Part shown: piece after piece, positions 1-6,667 of the stretch
How the letters are laid out: each line of letters starts with the position of its first letter
How positions within the stretch are numbered: position 1 is the first letter of the stretch
Origin: an uncultured Gammaproteobacteria bacterium
GTDB taxonomy: Bacteria > Pseudomonadota > Gammaproteobacteria > Arenicellales > Poriferihabitantaceae
Assembly (NCBI GenBank): GCA_938021685.1
Contig: CALIFM010000198.1
Location: 1 to 8,967 of the forward strand
DNA length: 8,967 bases
Direction: 5' to 3'
Program-made: the position numbers and the translations under genes
The notes under the pieces: model-generated
Databases searched by the model: none
The model's input: the letters and a program-made list of their open reading frames with translations, nothing else
Told to the model about the DNA's origin: nothing

Positions 1-672
1 CTCGCCTTCATTTGCTTCTGTTTTGCCGCCGAAAAAGGTTTTTAAATTTCGCAGAATTTCTAATGCTTTAAAGCCATCGCCTTTGCTTTCAATCCAAGCG
101 GTTTCCACAATTTCATCGCGTACGGCTAAGTCTTTTGCATATTCATTCAGCTTTCTGTGGTTGACGAAAAGTGAAGTGTTATTCGCACCGCTGCGTTCTA
201 GCCAGAATGTGTATTTATCATTGGCAGAGGGGCGTCCACCTAGGTTATCGAAAAAATTGGTGATACCAGACAATACGCCGCCATCGGCTTCTTCATTGCC
301 AATCCAATCAGTTTCAATGATGGCAGTGCTTTTGCTTTGGCTTAAAATAGGTAGGCTAGATTTTTGAGTGAAATCTACTAACTTTGCCCATACTTCATCG
401 ATACTTGCATTAACCTCAAGCCAGCGCTCACCTGTGTCATTGCGCTTAATCTCAAGGCCTTCGATTTCAGGCAGCACTTTGGTGTCGGCGCTCTGTGCAG
501 AGCCGCTTTTAAAAGTTGCGCTGCTGTTGGTGATTAAATCAGGCGGCAGCTCCAAACTGGATTGTGCCCGTGCAGTGCGGTAACCTGGCTCAACACTGTT
601 GTCGGGCTTACTAGCACATCCAACCAGTAGCAGAAGGCTCATCGAGGTGATAATAAGTGCTGATTTCATCAT
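1..672 (-). CDS. bamC: Outer membrane protein assembly factor BamC (lipoprotein), 3' end cut by window edge
   Basis: The reverse strand has an open frame from ATG at 672 (or the adjacent ATG at 669) to the left edge, about 223 codons with no stop. The product starts with a short lipoprotein signal: a hydrophobic stretch ending in the lipobox LLVGC, with the lipidated Cys at residue 18 counted from the 669 ATG. The +2 residue is Ala, compatible with outer-membrane sorting. After a low-complexity linker comes LELPPDL, typical of the BamC N-terminus. A helix-grip-like domain follows, with RWLEV, IIETDWIGN, KYTFWLERS and LFVNHRKL. This matches the shorter BamC/NlpB proteins outside the enterics. 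BamC is an accessory lipoprotein of the BAM complex that inserts beta-barrel proteins into the outer membrane. The gene often follows dapA, but here it starts behind its own promoter and faces an unrelated gene. The C-terminus lies outside the window. No clear Shine-Dalgarno sequence is visible. Confidence 0.8.
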   Translation of the reverse strand, partial: MMKSALIITSMSLLLLVGCASKPDNSVEPGYRTARAQSSLELPPDLITNSSATFKSGSAQSADTKVLPEIEGLEIKRNDTGERWLEVNASIDEVWAKLVDFTQKSSLPILSQSKSTAIIETDWIGNEEADGGVLSGITNFFDNLGGRPSANDKYTFWLERSGANNTSLFVNHRKLNEYAKDLAVRDEIVETAWIESKGDGFKALEILRNLKTFFGGKTEANEGE

Positions 673-707
673 CAGTATGTATGCAGTATTTGATAAAAGT
701 GGGCAGC

Positions 708-716
708 ATTATACCA
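708..716 (-). promoter_or_regulatory. Extended -10 promoter for bamC
   Basis: On the minus strand the sequence TGGTATAAT gives a perfect -10 hexamer (708-713) preceded by the extended TG dinucleotide (715-716). The -35 region at 17 bp spacing is poor, as expected for extended -10 promoters. Transcription would start near position 701, leaving a leader of about 30 bases before the bamC ATG. This is seen by eye and not tested. Confidence 0.5.
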
Positions 717-852
717 AGCTTGCGTTAAGGCGAAAGCCTATTACAACAATATGTCGATGCTCAGCATATCTTATTAAAGTGAAATTCAGCTTGCTGCGCT
801 TTTTATAGGGAACGGCTGAGCATCCATGCGGCATTGATAGTAAACTTGAGCA

Positions 853-1458
853 ATGGAGAAAAAGCTAAGCCAATTCGCGCAGCAGCTTAGTCAACTGCAA
901 GCCGATTACACGGCCTTGTGGCACGAAGACGAGCAAGCGCCCTTGCCAGATGCGCCTTGGTTATTGCTTGTAGTGCAGCAACATCAACACAATTTTGCAC
1001 TGTGGCATGAAGAAGATAAAGCGCGTGAGCCTGAGCAGACCGATGCGTGTATGGCACAGATTAAACGTAAAATCGATACTCTAAACCAAGCGCGTAACGA
1101 TTTGATCGTGAAGCTGGATATCTGGTTAGCACAAAATGCACTATCGGCTTATCACGATGCCGCTTTGCCCGCCAACTCTGAATCGATTGGCAGCATTATT
1201 GATCGTTTGTCGATTGCCTCACTTAAGCATTTTCATATGCAAGAGCAAGTGCAGCGTGAAGATGCTGGGCTGCAGCATGTGGCAAGTTGCACCGAAAAGT
1301 TGCAATTAATTGAGCTGCAAAACGCCGACTTAGTGGTGGCTTTGCAGCAGTTTATTGATGACATTGTAAGCGGTAAAAAGCAAAACAAGGTTTACCATCA
1401 ATTTAAGATGTACAATGATGCAGCCTTAAATCCGCGCATCTATAACAAGCAAATTTAG
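853..1458 (+). CDS. DUF4254 domain-containing protein
   Basis: A complete 201-residue soluble protein with no signal peptide or membrane segment. Three conserved blocks of the DUF4254 family are recognisable. Residues 43-58 contain HNFALWHEEDKAR. Residues 70-89 contain IKRKIDTLNQARND. Residues 108-129 contain NSESIGSIIDRLSI. The C-terminal KMYNDAALNPRIY (185-197) is also typical. The protein is mostly helical and rich in conserved His, Glu, Asp and Arg, which suggests an enzyme or nucleotide/metal-binding protein, but no function is established that I know of. Members often occur near lipopolysaccharide or glycosyltransferase genes, which fits the locus on its right. ATG 853 is the only reasonable start because an in-frame stop (TGA, 847-849) lies just upstream. 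The ribosome site is weak (TTGAG at 846-850). The gene is divergent from bamC and convergent with serC, and the family match is strong. Confidence 0.85.
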   Translation: MEKKLSQFAQQLSQLQADYTALWHEDEQAPLPDAPWLLLVVQQHQHNFALWHEEDKAREPEQTDACMAQIKRKIDTLNQARNDLIVKLDIWLAQNALSAYHDAALPANSESIGSIIDRLSIASLKHFHMQEQVQREDAGLQHVASCTEKLQLIELQNADLVVALQQFIDDIVSGKKQNKVYHQFKMYNDAALNPRIYNKQI

Positions 1459-1491
1459 CGACCTTTTATTTGCTGGGGCTCAGCCCATTTT
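1448..1491. terminator. Possible terminator between convergent DUF4254 gene and serC
   Basis: The 21-base convergent gap and its flanks contain an inverted repeat AGCAAAT / ATTTGCT (1448-1454 and 1468-1474, 13-base loop). Next to it is a compact GGGC-TCA-GCCC hairpin (1476-1486) followed by ATTTT in the plus direction. Both stems are short and the T-tract is modest, so termination is plausible but unproven. The second hairpin overlaps the serC stop codon. Confidence 0.3.
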
Positions 1492-2565
1492 CTTAGCAAA
1501 GTCTTGCATGTAGGATACCAATTTTTGTACGCCTTGCAGTGGCATGGCGTTGTAGATGCTAGCGCGAATGCCGCCCACAGAGCGGTGACCGCGTAGATAA
1601 GGCATGCCTTTTTCAGCCGCTTGCTCGTGAAAGGATTGCTCTAGCTCAGGGGTTGGCAAATTGAACACTATGTTCATCGTCGAGCGGTTTTCCAGTGCAG
1701 CAGGGCAGCGGTAAAACCCGCCGCTGTTATCAATGCAGTGATACAGCAGCGATGAGCGTTCATTGGCTGCAGCCTGCATACCTTGCACGCCGCCGCGTTC
1801 ATCTACCCAGCGCAATACCTTGCCCATCACCCAGATAGCGAAAGTGGGCGGAGTGTTAAACAAGGACTGTTTTTCTTGGTGTAAGTCATAGCGCAAATAA
1901 CGCGGTAAGCTTTGATTGCTGTTCTGCAAAATAGATTTGCGAATAAATACGATGGCTACGCCCGATGGGCCAAGGTTTTTTTGCGCGCCGCCATAGACGA
2001 TATCAAACAAGTCCCACGGAATTTCGCGGGCAATCATCTCAGATGACATGTCTGCCACTAAGGGTATGCCAAGATCAGGAAATTGGGCGTAACGCACACC
2101 ACTGATGGTTTCATTAGGGGTGATGTGTATATAACGGGTGTTGTCTTGCAGCTTGATTTCATCGGAGTTGGGCATGCGCATAAATCGTTCTTGCTCGCCT
2201 GACCACGCTTGGTACACCTTACCCACTTGTGCTGCGTCCTTATAAGCGCCGCTGGCCCAATGACCGCTGTTTACATAGGCTGCCTGGTTTTTCGTATTGA
2301 GCAAATTAAGCGGTACAAAGGCAAACTGGCCGGTAGCACCGCCTTGGATGAATAGCACATCAAACTCATCGGGTACATTCCATACCTTTAAAGCCATTTC
2401 ACGTGCTTCATGGTGTAACGGCTCATACAGTGCGCCGCGGTGACTGACTTCAATCAGGGAGGTGCCAGAGCCTTCAAAATTCAGTAATTCGGCTTGCACT
2501 TCTTCCAGCACACTGTGTGGCAGGGTGCATGGGCCAGCGCTAAAATTGTAGACGGGTTCAATCAT
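1480..2565 (-). CDS. serC: Phosphoserine aminotransferase (3-phosphohydroxypyruvate to phosphoserine)
   Basis: A 361-residue protein, the usual full length for bacterial SerC. This PLP-dependent enzyme converts 3-phosphohydroxypyruvate and glutamate to O-phosphoserine and 2-oxoglutarate. In many Proteobacteria it also acts as PdxF in pyridoxal phosphate synthesis. The N-terminus YNFSAGPCTLP, the substrate-binding SHRG (41-44), the cofactor-contacting GGATGQF (75-81) and the Schiff-base lysine K196 in GGAQKNLGPSG are all present. So are SLFNTPPTFAIW (234-245) and the C-terminal RGHRSVGGIRASIYNAMP (325-342). The enzyme looks intact and active. It is the last gene of the minus-strand series, 45 bases after the FrhB-family gene. 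A weak AAAG lies upstream of ATG 2565. Its usual gammaproteobacterial partners (gyrA, pheA, aroA) are absent. Whether it is the only serC of the genome cannot be judged here. Confidence 0.95.
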   Translation of the reverse strand: MIEPVYNFSAGPCTLPHSVLEEVQAELLNFEGSGTSLIEVSHRGALYEPLHHEAREMALKVWNVPDEFDVLFIQGGATGQFAFVPLNLLNTKNQAAYVNSGHWASGAYKDAAQVGKVYQAWSGEQERFMRMPNSDEIKLQDNTRYIHITPNETISGVRYAQFPDLGIPLVADMSSEMIAREIPWDLFDIVYGGAQKNLGPSGVAIVFIRKSILQNSNQSLPRYLRYDLHQEKQSLFNTPPTFAIWVMGKVLRWVDERGGVQGMQAAANERSSLLYHCIDNSGGFYRCPAALENRSTMNIVFNLPTPELEQSFHEQAAEKGMPYLRGHRSVGGIRASIYNAMPLQGVQKLVSYMQDFAKKMG

Positions 2566-2610
2566 GATACATCTTTAGATTTTTTAATAGGAACGTTTTT
2601 GCAGAGGTAA

Positions 2611-3957
2611 TTAGCCTTTGGCTTCGGCGCGTTTTTGATATTTACGTTTTTTACGCCATAAGCGTAATTTAATCAATGGGACCATGGCTTTAGAGGTTAG
2701 CATCTTAGCAATCGCGTAACGCAGCCAAGGCACTTGACCGGTCCATAAAAACATTGAGACAAGGCGCTCCATCAGTTTTTCTTTGCCGCTGGCTTCAGGG
2801 GTTTGGCGGTCATAAAGTGGCACGGCAATGCCTTTAGCCTGCCAGCGAGCATGGCGTAATGGTGCATTAAGCCCTTTGCGTTGGGTGCGCATTTTATGAG
2901 TTTTGTAGCTGGGGTCTTGGCTAACGTCTTCCAGTACTAGCGCTTCGCGCTTAAGGGCGTTGGCAACAATCTGCTGACCGCGTTCGCTGCGCACTAAAGT
3001 GCGTGATTGCGAATTGAATTTATACTTGCCGTCTTCGCTACGTGTCCATGCATCGCCCACGGCGATGTCGGCAAACAAGTTTGAGCCGTCGTAGCAAATC
3101 TGGCAGCGCTTGGGCAAGTAAATGCCGATGAGGTAATTGTACGCGCCGTCTTTGTAGTTGGAATAATGCACCGCTTGCGGCGGCTTGTCTTTAAACACAG
3201 CGCGCATCTGTCCGGGCCATTCACCGCCGCGAAACTCGAAATCGGTGATGTCGGCCACCGGAATGTTTTTGGTCTTGAGCAGCTCGGGCACTACCACCGG
3301 CTCGAGTGCACCGCCGCAATAGGTGCCTAGCACAGCCACGATACGCTCATTCAAAATAGGGTCAACCGTTACTGCTTCACGTAAGCCATGATTATGGCAA
3401 GGCAAGCCGATCACGGCGTAGCGCCCGGGTGTGTCGCGAATAGCTTGTAGCATGCGATTGAGTGGAATGATGGTGTAACGCGAGCCTTGGCTGGCAATGA
3501 TGTCTTGCTTGTTGCGGGCGATAAAAGGCTCGCCCATCCAAGGCTTGTCTTCGCGCATACGGGTGACCACACAACCGTCAATTTCGTCGTTTTCCAGCAT
3601 ATCGACCACGATGGCCGAGATGATGCCGCCGCCGGTGGCACGCTCACGCAACGCTTCATCTTTGGCATGGCCGATGTAAATGTTTTCAGTGTGGCCATCG
3701 AAGCTGCCGTCGTCATCTTGGTTAAAGCTTTGCTGACTGAGCTTTTGAAAATTCACTTCGCCGCCGGGGCAAACTTCACCGCACTTGCCGCAAGCGGTGC
3801 AGGCGTCTTGGTCTAGAACAGGGTAATAGTTTTCATCCAGTGAAATGGCCTTTTCAGGGCATACTCCCACGCAGGTGCCGCTGCGCGCGCACAAAGATTG
3901 GTCACGAAAACCAACCGACAACTTAGTTTTTAATTCGACAGGAATATCAGCGTTCAT
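2611..3957 (-). CDS. FrhB/FdhB-family (coenzyme F420 hydrogenase beta-like) flavin/iron-sulfur oxidoreductase
   Basis: A 448-residue soluble protein. Residues 20-70 form a ferredoxin-like domain. Its second motif is a complete C53-x2-C56-x2-C59-x3-C63-P. Its first is C23-x2-S26-x2-C29-x3-C33-P, with serine at the usual second cysteine. The FrhB/FdhB N-terminal domain follows: ATGGGIISAI (107-116), QGSRYTI (157-163) and VIGLPCHNHGLR (182-193). The C-terminal domain has GTYCGGA (211-217), FRGGEWPG (242-249) and KRCQICYDGSNLFADIAVGD (283-302). Relatives bind a flavin and iron-sulfur clusters and reduce or oxidise F420, chlorophyll derivatives or unknown partners. F420 use is doubtful in this kind of bacterium. 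A basic stretch (about 427-448) ends the protein. The ATG lies three bases after the stop of the upstream GT-C gene, indicating translational coupling. A role in modifying a surface glycan is inferred from context only. Confidence 0.85.
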   Translation of the reverse strand: MNADIPVELKTKLSVGFRDQSLCARSGTCVGVCPEKAISLDENYYPVLDQDACTACGKCGEVCPGGEVNFQKLSQQSFNQDDDGSFDGHTENIYIGHAKDEALRERATGGGIISAIVVDMLENDEIDGCVVTRMREDKPWMGEPFIARNKQDIIASQGSRYTIIPLNRMLQAIRDTPGRYAVIGLPCHNHGLREAVTVDPILNERIVAVLGTYCGGALEPVVVPELLKTKNIPVADITDFEFRGGEWPGQMRAVFKDKPPQAVHYSNYKDGAYNYLIGIYLPKRCQICYDGSNLFADIAVGDAWTRSEDGKYKFNSQSRTLVRSERGQQIVANALKREALVLEDVSQDPSYKTHKMRTQRKGLNAPLRHARWQAKGIAVPLYDRQTPEASGKEKLMERLVSMFLWTGQVPWLRYAIAKMLTSKAMVPLIKLRLWRKKRKYQKRAEAKG

Positions 3958-3960
3958 AGC

Positions 3961-5817
3961 TTAGCCAAAGCCTTTAGGGATGTGCAGTAGACCAATAAAA
4001 GTGAATGACACCACAGCCAGTGCAAACAGGCCCAGCACCAGTGCTTTAAACAAGCGATCGTCTAGTAAGTTGCGTAGCCACACGAGACTCAACCCAAAAA
4101 TGGGCGCCATTGCAAAGTAGTAGCGGCCTTGCGGTTGGTAGTCGACTGTCCATGATTTATACATCGTAATGGCTATCAGGCAAACAAACAGCCCTAGATT
4201 TAGCAAAATGATAAGTCGCTGGAAGTTGCTTCCACGGGTGATGACCTGCCAAATTAATATTAGAACAATGCCGAGCAGCAGCGCTTTAACTAATAAATAA
4301 TGTTGAGGGCTAGCGGGCAGTTCCACATAGCCATAGTTACCAAAAGCCGAGCTAAAAATAGAATCGGCCCAGCCCATGCTCAGCATCTTGCCTAGGCTAG
4401 TGCCTTGGCTTTTAAGATTGAGATATTTGTGTTGCACTTCTGGCGCAGCATCTGGCTTATAGGCGGGCAGTGCTGTTTGCTGACGGCAATCTAAAACCTG
4501 CTGCTTGCGGTTAAAGTCGTGCTGTTGATTCTGGTACAAATGCCAACTGCCGAACAGGCTGATGCCCAAGGTTAAGATAAGTGCAGATGGCTTAGCAGCG
4601 CGCCATATTTGATCGAGCTGTTGGCGATGTTGCCAAGCCAGCAAGGTGGCAGAAGCAAACAAAAACAGGGTGAAGAAATAGTAATTTTTCTTGGTTAAAA
4701 ACAAGAATAGGGCCAGTATGCCCAAGCCTAAAATTGCCAGCGCGGGTTTGGTGGCTTGGCCGCTAATTAAACGACGAAAGACGCTTTCATTATCAGCCAC
4801 TTGATGACCGATAATTAAGGCAAAAAATAAGGCTAATGCATCGGAGTTGAAATAGCTAAATAAATACCAAATTTGCGGCGAAAACAGCAAAGGCACAAAC
4901 AGTAGTCGTGCTTGCGATTTAGCGATGGCCAATAGTAGCAGCAATGCAAACAGAGCCACATTGAAAAACCGCAATTTGTGATAGGGCTTAAACGGTAAAA
5001 ATTCGACTAACTCTAAATAGCGCCCACCAATAAAGTAGGCCAGCTCATCGGCATTAAGTCGCGAGGTGCCGTAGTTAGTATAGGTGTATAAGGTGCTGGG
5101 CGCACAAGCCTGCGGAGGCAACACATGATCATCATAGTATTGCGCTGCCCTTAGGTGGGCGTGTTCATCCGGATGGCTGTGAGGGCGACTGATGGTTGCC
5201 ATAATCACAACGAGAACGAGCACTAGGCCCATGGCGTAAGGGATCAGTGTATTGAGCTTGGCGGCAGGGTATAGGCGTAGCAGCAGGAGGCTAAGGGCCA
5301 GTATGCCCAGCACACGCAGCAAGTGCGTTAGCCAAAGGTCGGGCTCAGAGGTGGTGGTAACATCGTATAGAAAGCTCGAGTCAAAATCCGTGGCGTAATA
5401 CACCAAGCCTTCATCGCCGATGCTGATATTGGCCACTTGTTGCAGCGGTTTTAACTGGTCAAGACTTTGCTCTTTAAGCTCGATGTCCTCAAGCCCAGAT
5501 TGCTGAAACTTAAGCGAGTGAATGCGCAGCAAGCCTTCGGTGCTTATTGGGTCAATACGTAATTGTTTGACGTTGCGTAAGTTAGCGATCTTGAGTGAAT
5601 AGTGCTGGCGGTGCGCGTTAATACGTACTTTTGATGAGTTTTCATCGTTGTAGCTTTGGCCAATCTCATTGATCCAATAAACCCGAAAATTGGCGCTGTG
5701 GCCAATATCCACTTTAATGCTGAGATTAGCGTGAGTGGTTGAGTGCCAATACAAGCCGACCCCAATGACAAATAACACAGCCAACCATAGCCAGTGGAGT
5801 GGTTTTAATGTAGACAC
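3961..5817 (-). CDS. DUF2142-like GT-C-fold membrane glycosyltransferase candidate with periplasmic N-terminal domain
   Basis: A polytopic membrane protein of 618 residues from GTG 5817. The longest open frame begins at 5934 but would overlap the upstream acyltransferase gene by about 107 bases and add 39 polar residues before the first membrane segment. The GTG lies 10 bases after that gene's stop, so I prefer it. Segment 1 (about 8-23) is followed by a polar, beta-rich region (about 26-160) containing LRIDPISTEGLLRIHSLKF. Many hydrophobic segments follow from residue 161 onward. The loop after the third segment carries HPDEHAHLRAAQYYDDH (216-231), like the acidic first-loop motif of GT-C enzymes. 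Near the C-terminus is QGRYYFAMAP (563-572), as in DUF2142 proteins. Such proteins are thought to use polyprenyl-phosphate sugars on the periplasmic face. Substrate unknown. No Shine-Dalgarno sequence is visible, so translation is probably coupled. Confidence 0.7.
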   Translation of the reverse strand: MSTLKPLHWLWLAVLFVIGVGLYWHSTTHANLSIKVDIGHSANFRVYWINEIGQSYNDENSSKVRINAHRQHYSLKIANLRNVKQLRIDPISTEGLLRIHSLKFQQSGLEDIELKEQSLDQLKPLQQVANISIGDEGLVYYATDFDSSFLYDVTTTSEPDLWLTHLLRVLGILALSLLLLRLYPAAKLNTLIPYAMGLVLVLVVIMATISRPHSHPDEHAHLRAAQYYDDHVLPPQACAPSTLYTYTNYGTSRLNADELAYFIGGRYLELVEFLPFKPYHKLRFFNVALFALLLLLAIAKSQARLLFVPLLFSPQIWYLFSYFNSDALALFFALIIGHQVADNESVFRRLISGQATKPALAILGLGILALFLFLTKKNYYFFTLFLFASATLLAWQHRQQLDQIWRAAKPSALILTLGISLFGSWHLYQNQQHDFNRKQQVLDCRQQTALPAYKPDAAPEVQHKYLNLKSQGTSLGKMLSMGWADSIFSSAFGNYGYVELPASPQHYLLVKALLLGIVLILIWQVITRGSNFQRLIILLNLGLFVCLIAITMYKSWTVDYQPQGRYYFAMAPIFGLSLVWLRNLLDDRLFKALVLGLFALAVVSFTFIGLLHIPKGFG

Positions 5818-5827
5818 GAGAATGCGT

Positions 5828-6568
5828 TTATTTGCGCATGCGTATGACTTTAGCAGGTGTGCCCACTGCCACCGCAAAGTCGGGGATGTCTTCGGTGACC
5901 ACGGATCCTGCGCCGATGATAGCACCCGAGCCAATGCGAACGCCGTCGTTGACGATTACATGTGCGCCCAGCCACACGTCGTCGCCAAATTGCACGCCGC
6001 CTTTGGACACCATTTCTTGCTCGGTCATGGGGGTGTCGGTGTCTTCAAAACCGTGGCTTAAGCCGCCGATATAACAGCGTGCGCCAAACAGGCAGTGGTG
6101 GCCAGTGGTGATCAGGCTGGAAGTGCCAATGTGGCAATCGGGACCAATGTTGTTCTGCTCACCAATGTGAATGCTGCCGCCGCGCGTGCGTAGGCGTACG
6201 TTTTGTCCGATCAGTGATTTATCTGCGATTCGAATTTCATCCTCGTCTTCGCCGCGCGCTGATATTTGCACATAATCATCAACCACGCAGGCTGCGCCGA
6301 TGGCCACCCGTGCAGGGTTACGCAGACCAATGTGGTGACCAAAGATGGTTCTTTTACCCACGTTCTTGAAAAGCCATGGGAAGCATAATTTGCGTAGCAC
6401 CAAACCTAAAGCACCTTGCACAGGGCTGATAAAAGTGGTGCAAAACTCGTATACCAGTAGGCGCCCAAAGCTGCGATTGCCGACTTGTAAATCTTGGTAC
6501 TTGCTTAAGAAACCACGTTGGTCGTCATCCATTATTTTGGAAAAGCGGTGGTGCTCGTTGCGACTCAT
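5828..6568 (-). CDS. Hexapeptide-repeat (left-handed beta-helix) acyltransferase
   Basis: A 246-residue protein. The first ~70 residues are helical and moderately hydrophobic (about 35-68), possibly a membrane-associating segment. Residues 71-240 are hexapeptide repeats of the left-handed beta-helix fold, for example RVAIGAACVVDDYVQI, SLIGQNVRL and SIHIGEQNNIGPDCHIG. The loop IGGLSHGFEDTDTPM (167-181) contains His172, in the position of the catalytic histidine of maltose/xenobiotic acetyltransferases. The C-terminal block VWLGAHVIVNDGVRIGSGAI, ending GTPAKVIRMR, is characteristic of NodL/WcaF-like O-acetyltransferases. It probably acetylates or otherwise acylates a sugar in the cytoplasm. The donor is usually acetyl-CoA. 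ATG 6568 is the longest start, as an upstream in-frame stop follows quickly. It lies 99 bases after the flippase-like gene with its own promoter candidate. The next gene starts 10 bases after its stop. The exact acceptor cannot be told. Confidence 0.85.
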   Translation of the reverse strand: MSRNEHHRFSKIMDDDQRGFLSKYQDLQVGNRSFGRLLVYEFCTTFISPVQGALGLVLRKLCFPWLFKNVGKRTIFGHHIGLRNPARVAIGAACVVDDYVQISARGEDEDEIRIADKSLIGQNVRLRTRGGSIHIGEQNNIGPDCHIGTSSLITTGHHCLFGARCYIGGLSHGFEDTDTPMTEQEMVSKGGVQFGDDVWLGAHVIVNDGVRIGSGAIIGAGSVVTEDIPDFAVAVGTPAKVIRMRK

Positions 6569-6606
6569 GGTGGTGTTTAAATCATGCAGGCTCGTTGTGA
6601 GCTTGC

Positions 6607-6636
6607 ATTATAGTCGATAAAGACGCATTGGGTGAA
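6607..6636 (-). promoter_or_regulatory. Sigma-70 promoter candidate for the acyltransferase gene
   Basis: On the minus strand, TTCACC (6631-6636, four of six consensus bases) is followed after 18 bases by a perfect TATAAT (6607-6612). Transcription would begin near 6600, giving a leader of about 30 bases before ATG 6568. This lies in the only sizeable gap (99 bases) of the minus-strand gene series. It would let the acyltransferase, GT-C, FrhB-like and serC genes be transcribed separately from the upstream genes. Confidence 0.45.
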
Positions 6637-6667
6637 CCTGCAAATTAGCGCTGTTTGAGTTGACTCC

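Noticed and set aside
729..738. GGC-GAAA-GCC mini-hairpin in the bamC/DUF4254 gap
   Set aside because: The stem is only three to four base pairs with no T-tract; probably chance.
779..807. Possible plus-strand promoter GTGAAA-17-TTTATA for the DUF4254 gene
   Set aside because: The -10 hexamer matches the consensus at only three positions; too weak to list as a feature.
23..808. Three plus-strand open frames (23-367, 368-583, 599-808)
   Set aside because: They lie over or beside the minus-strand bamC gene, encode Ser-rich sequence without domains, and are shadows of bamC or run through the promoter gap.
3487..3816. Plus-strand frame opposite the FrhB-like gene
   Set aside because: Ala/Val-rich antisense reading of a strongly conserved minus-strand gene; no recognisable domain or start signal.
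5735..6620. Plus-strand frames opposite the acyltransferase gene
   Set aside because: Antisense shadows of a clear hexapeptide-repeat gene; no domain features.
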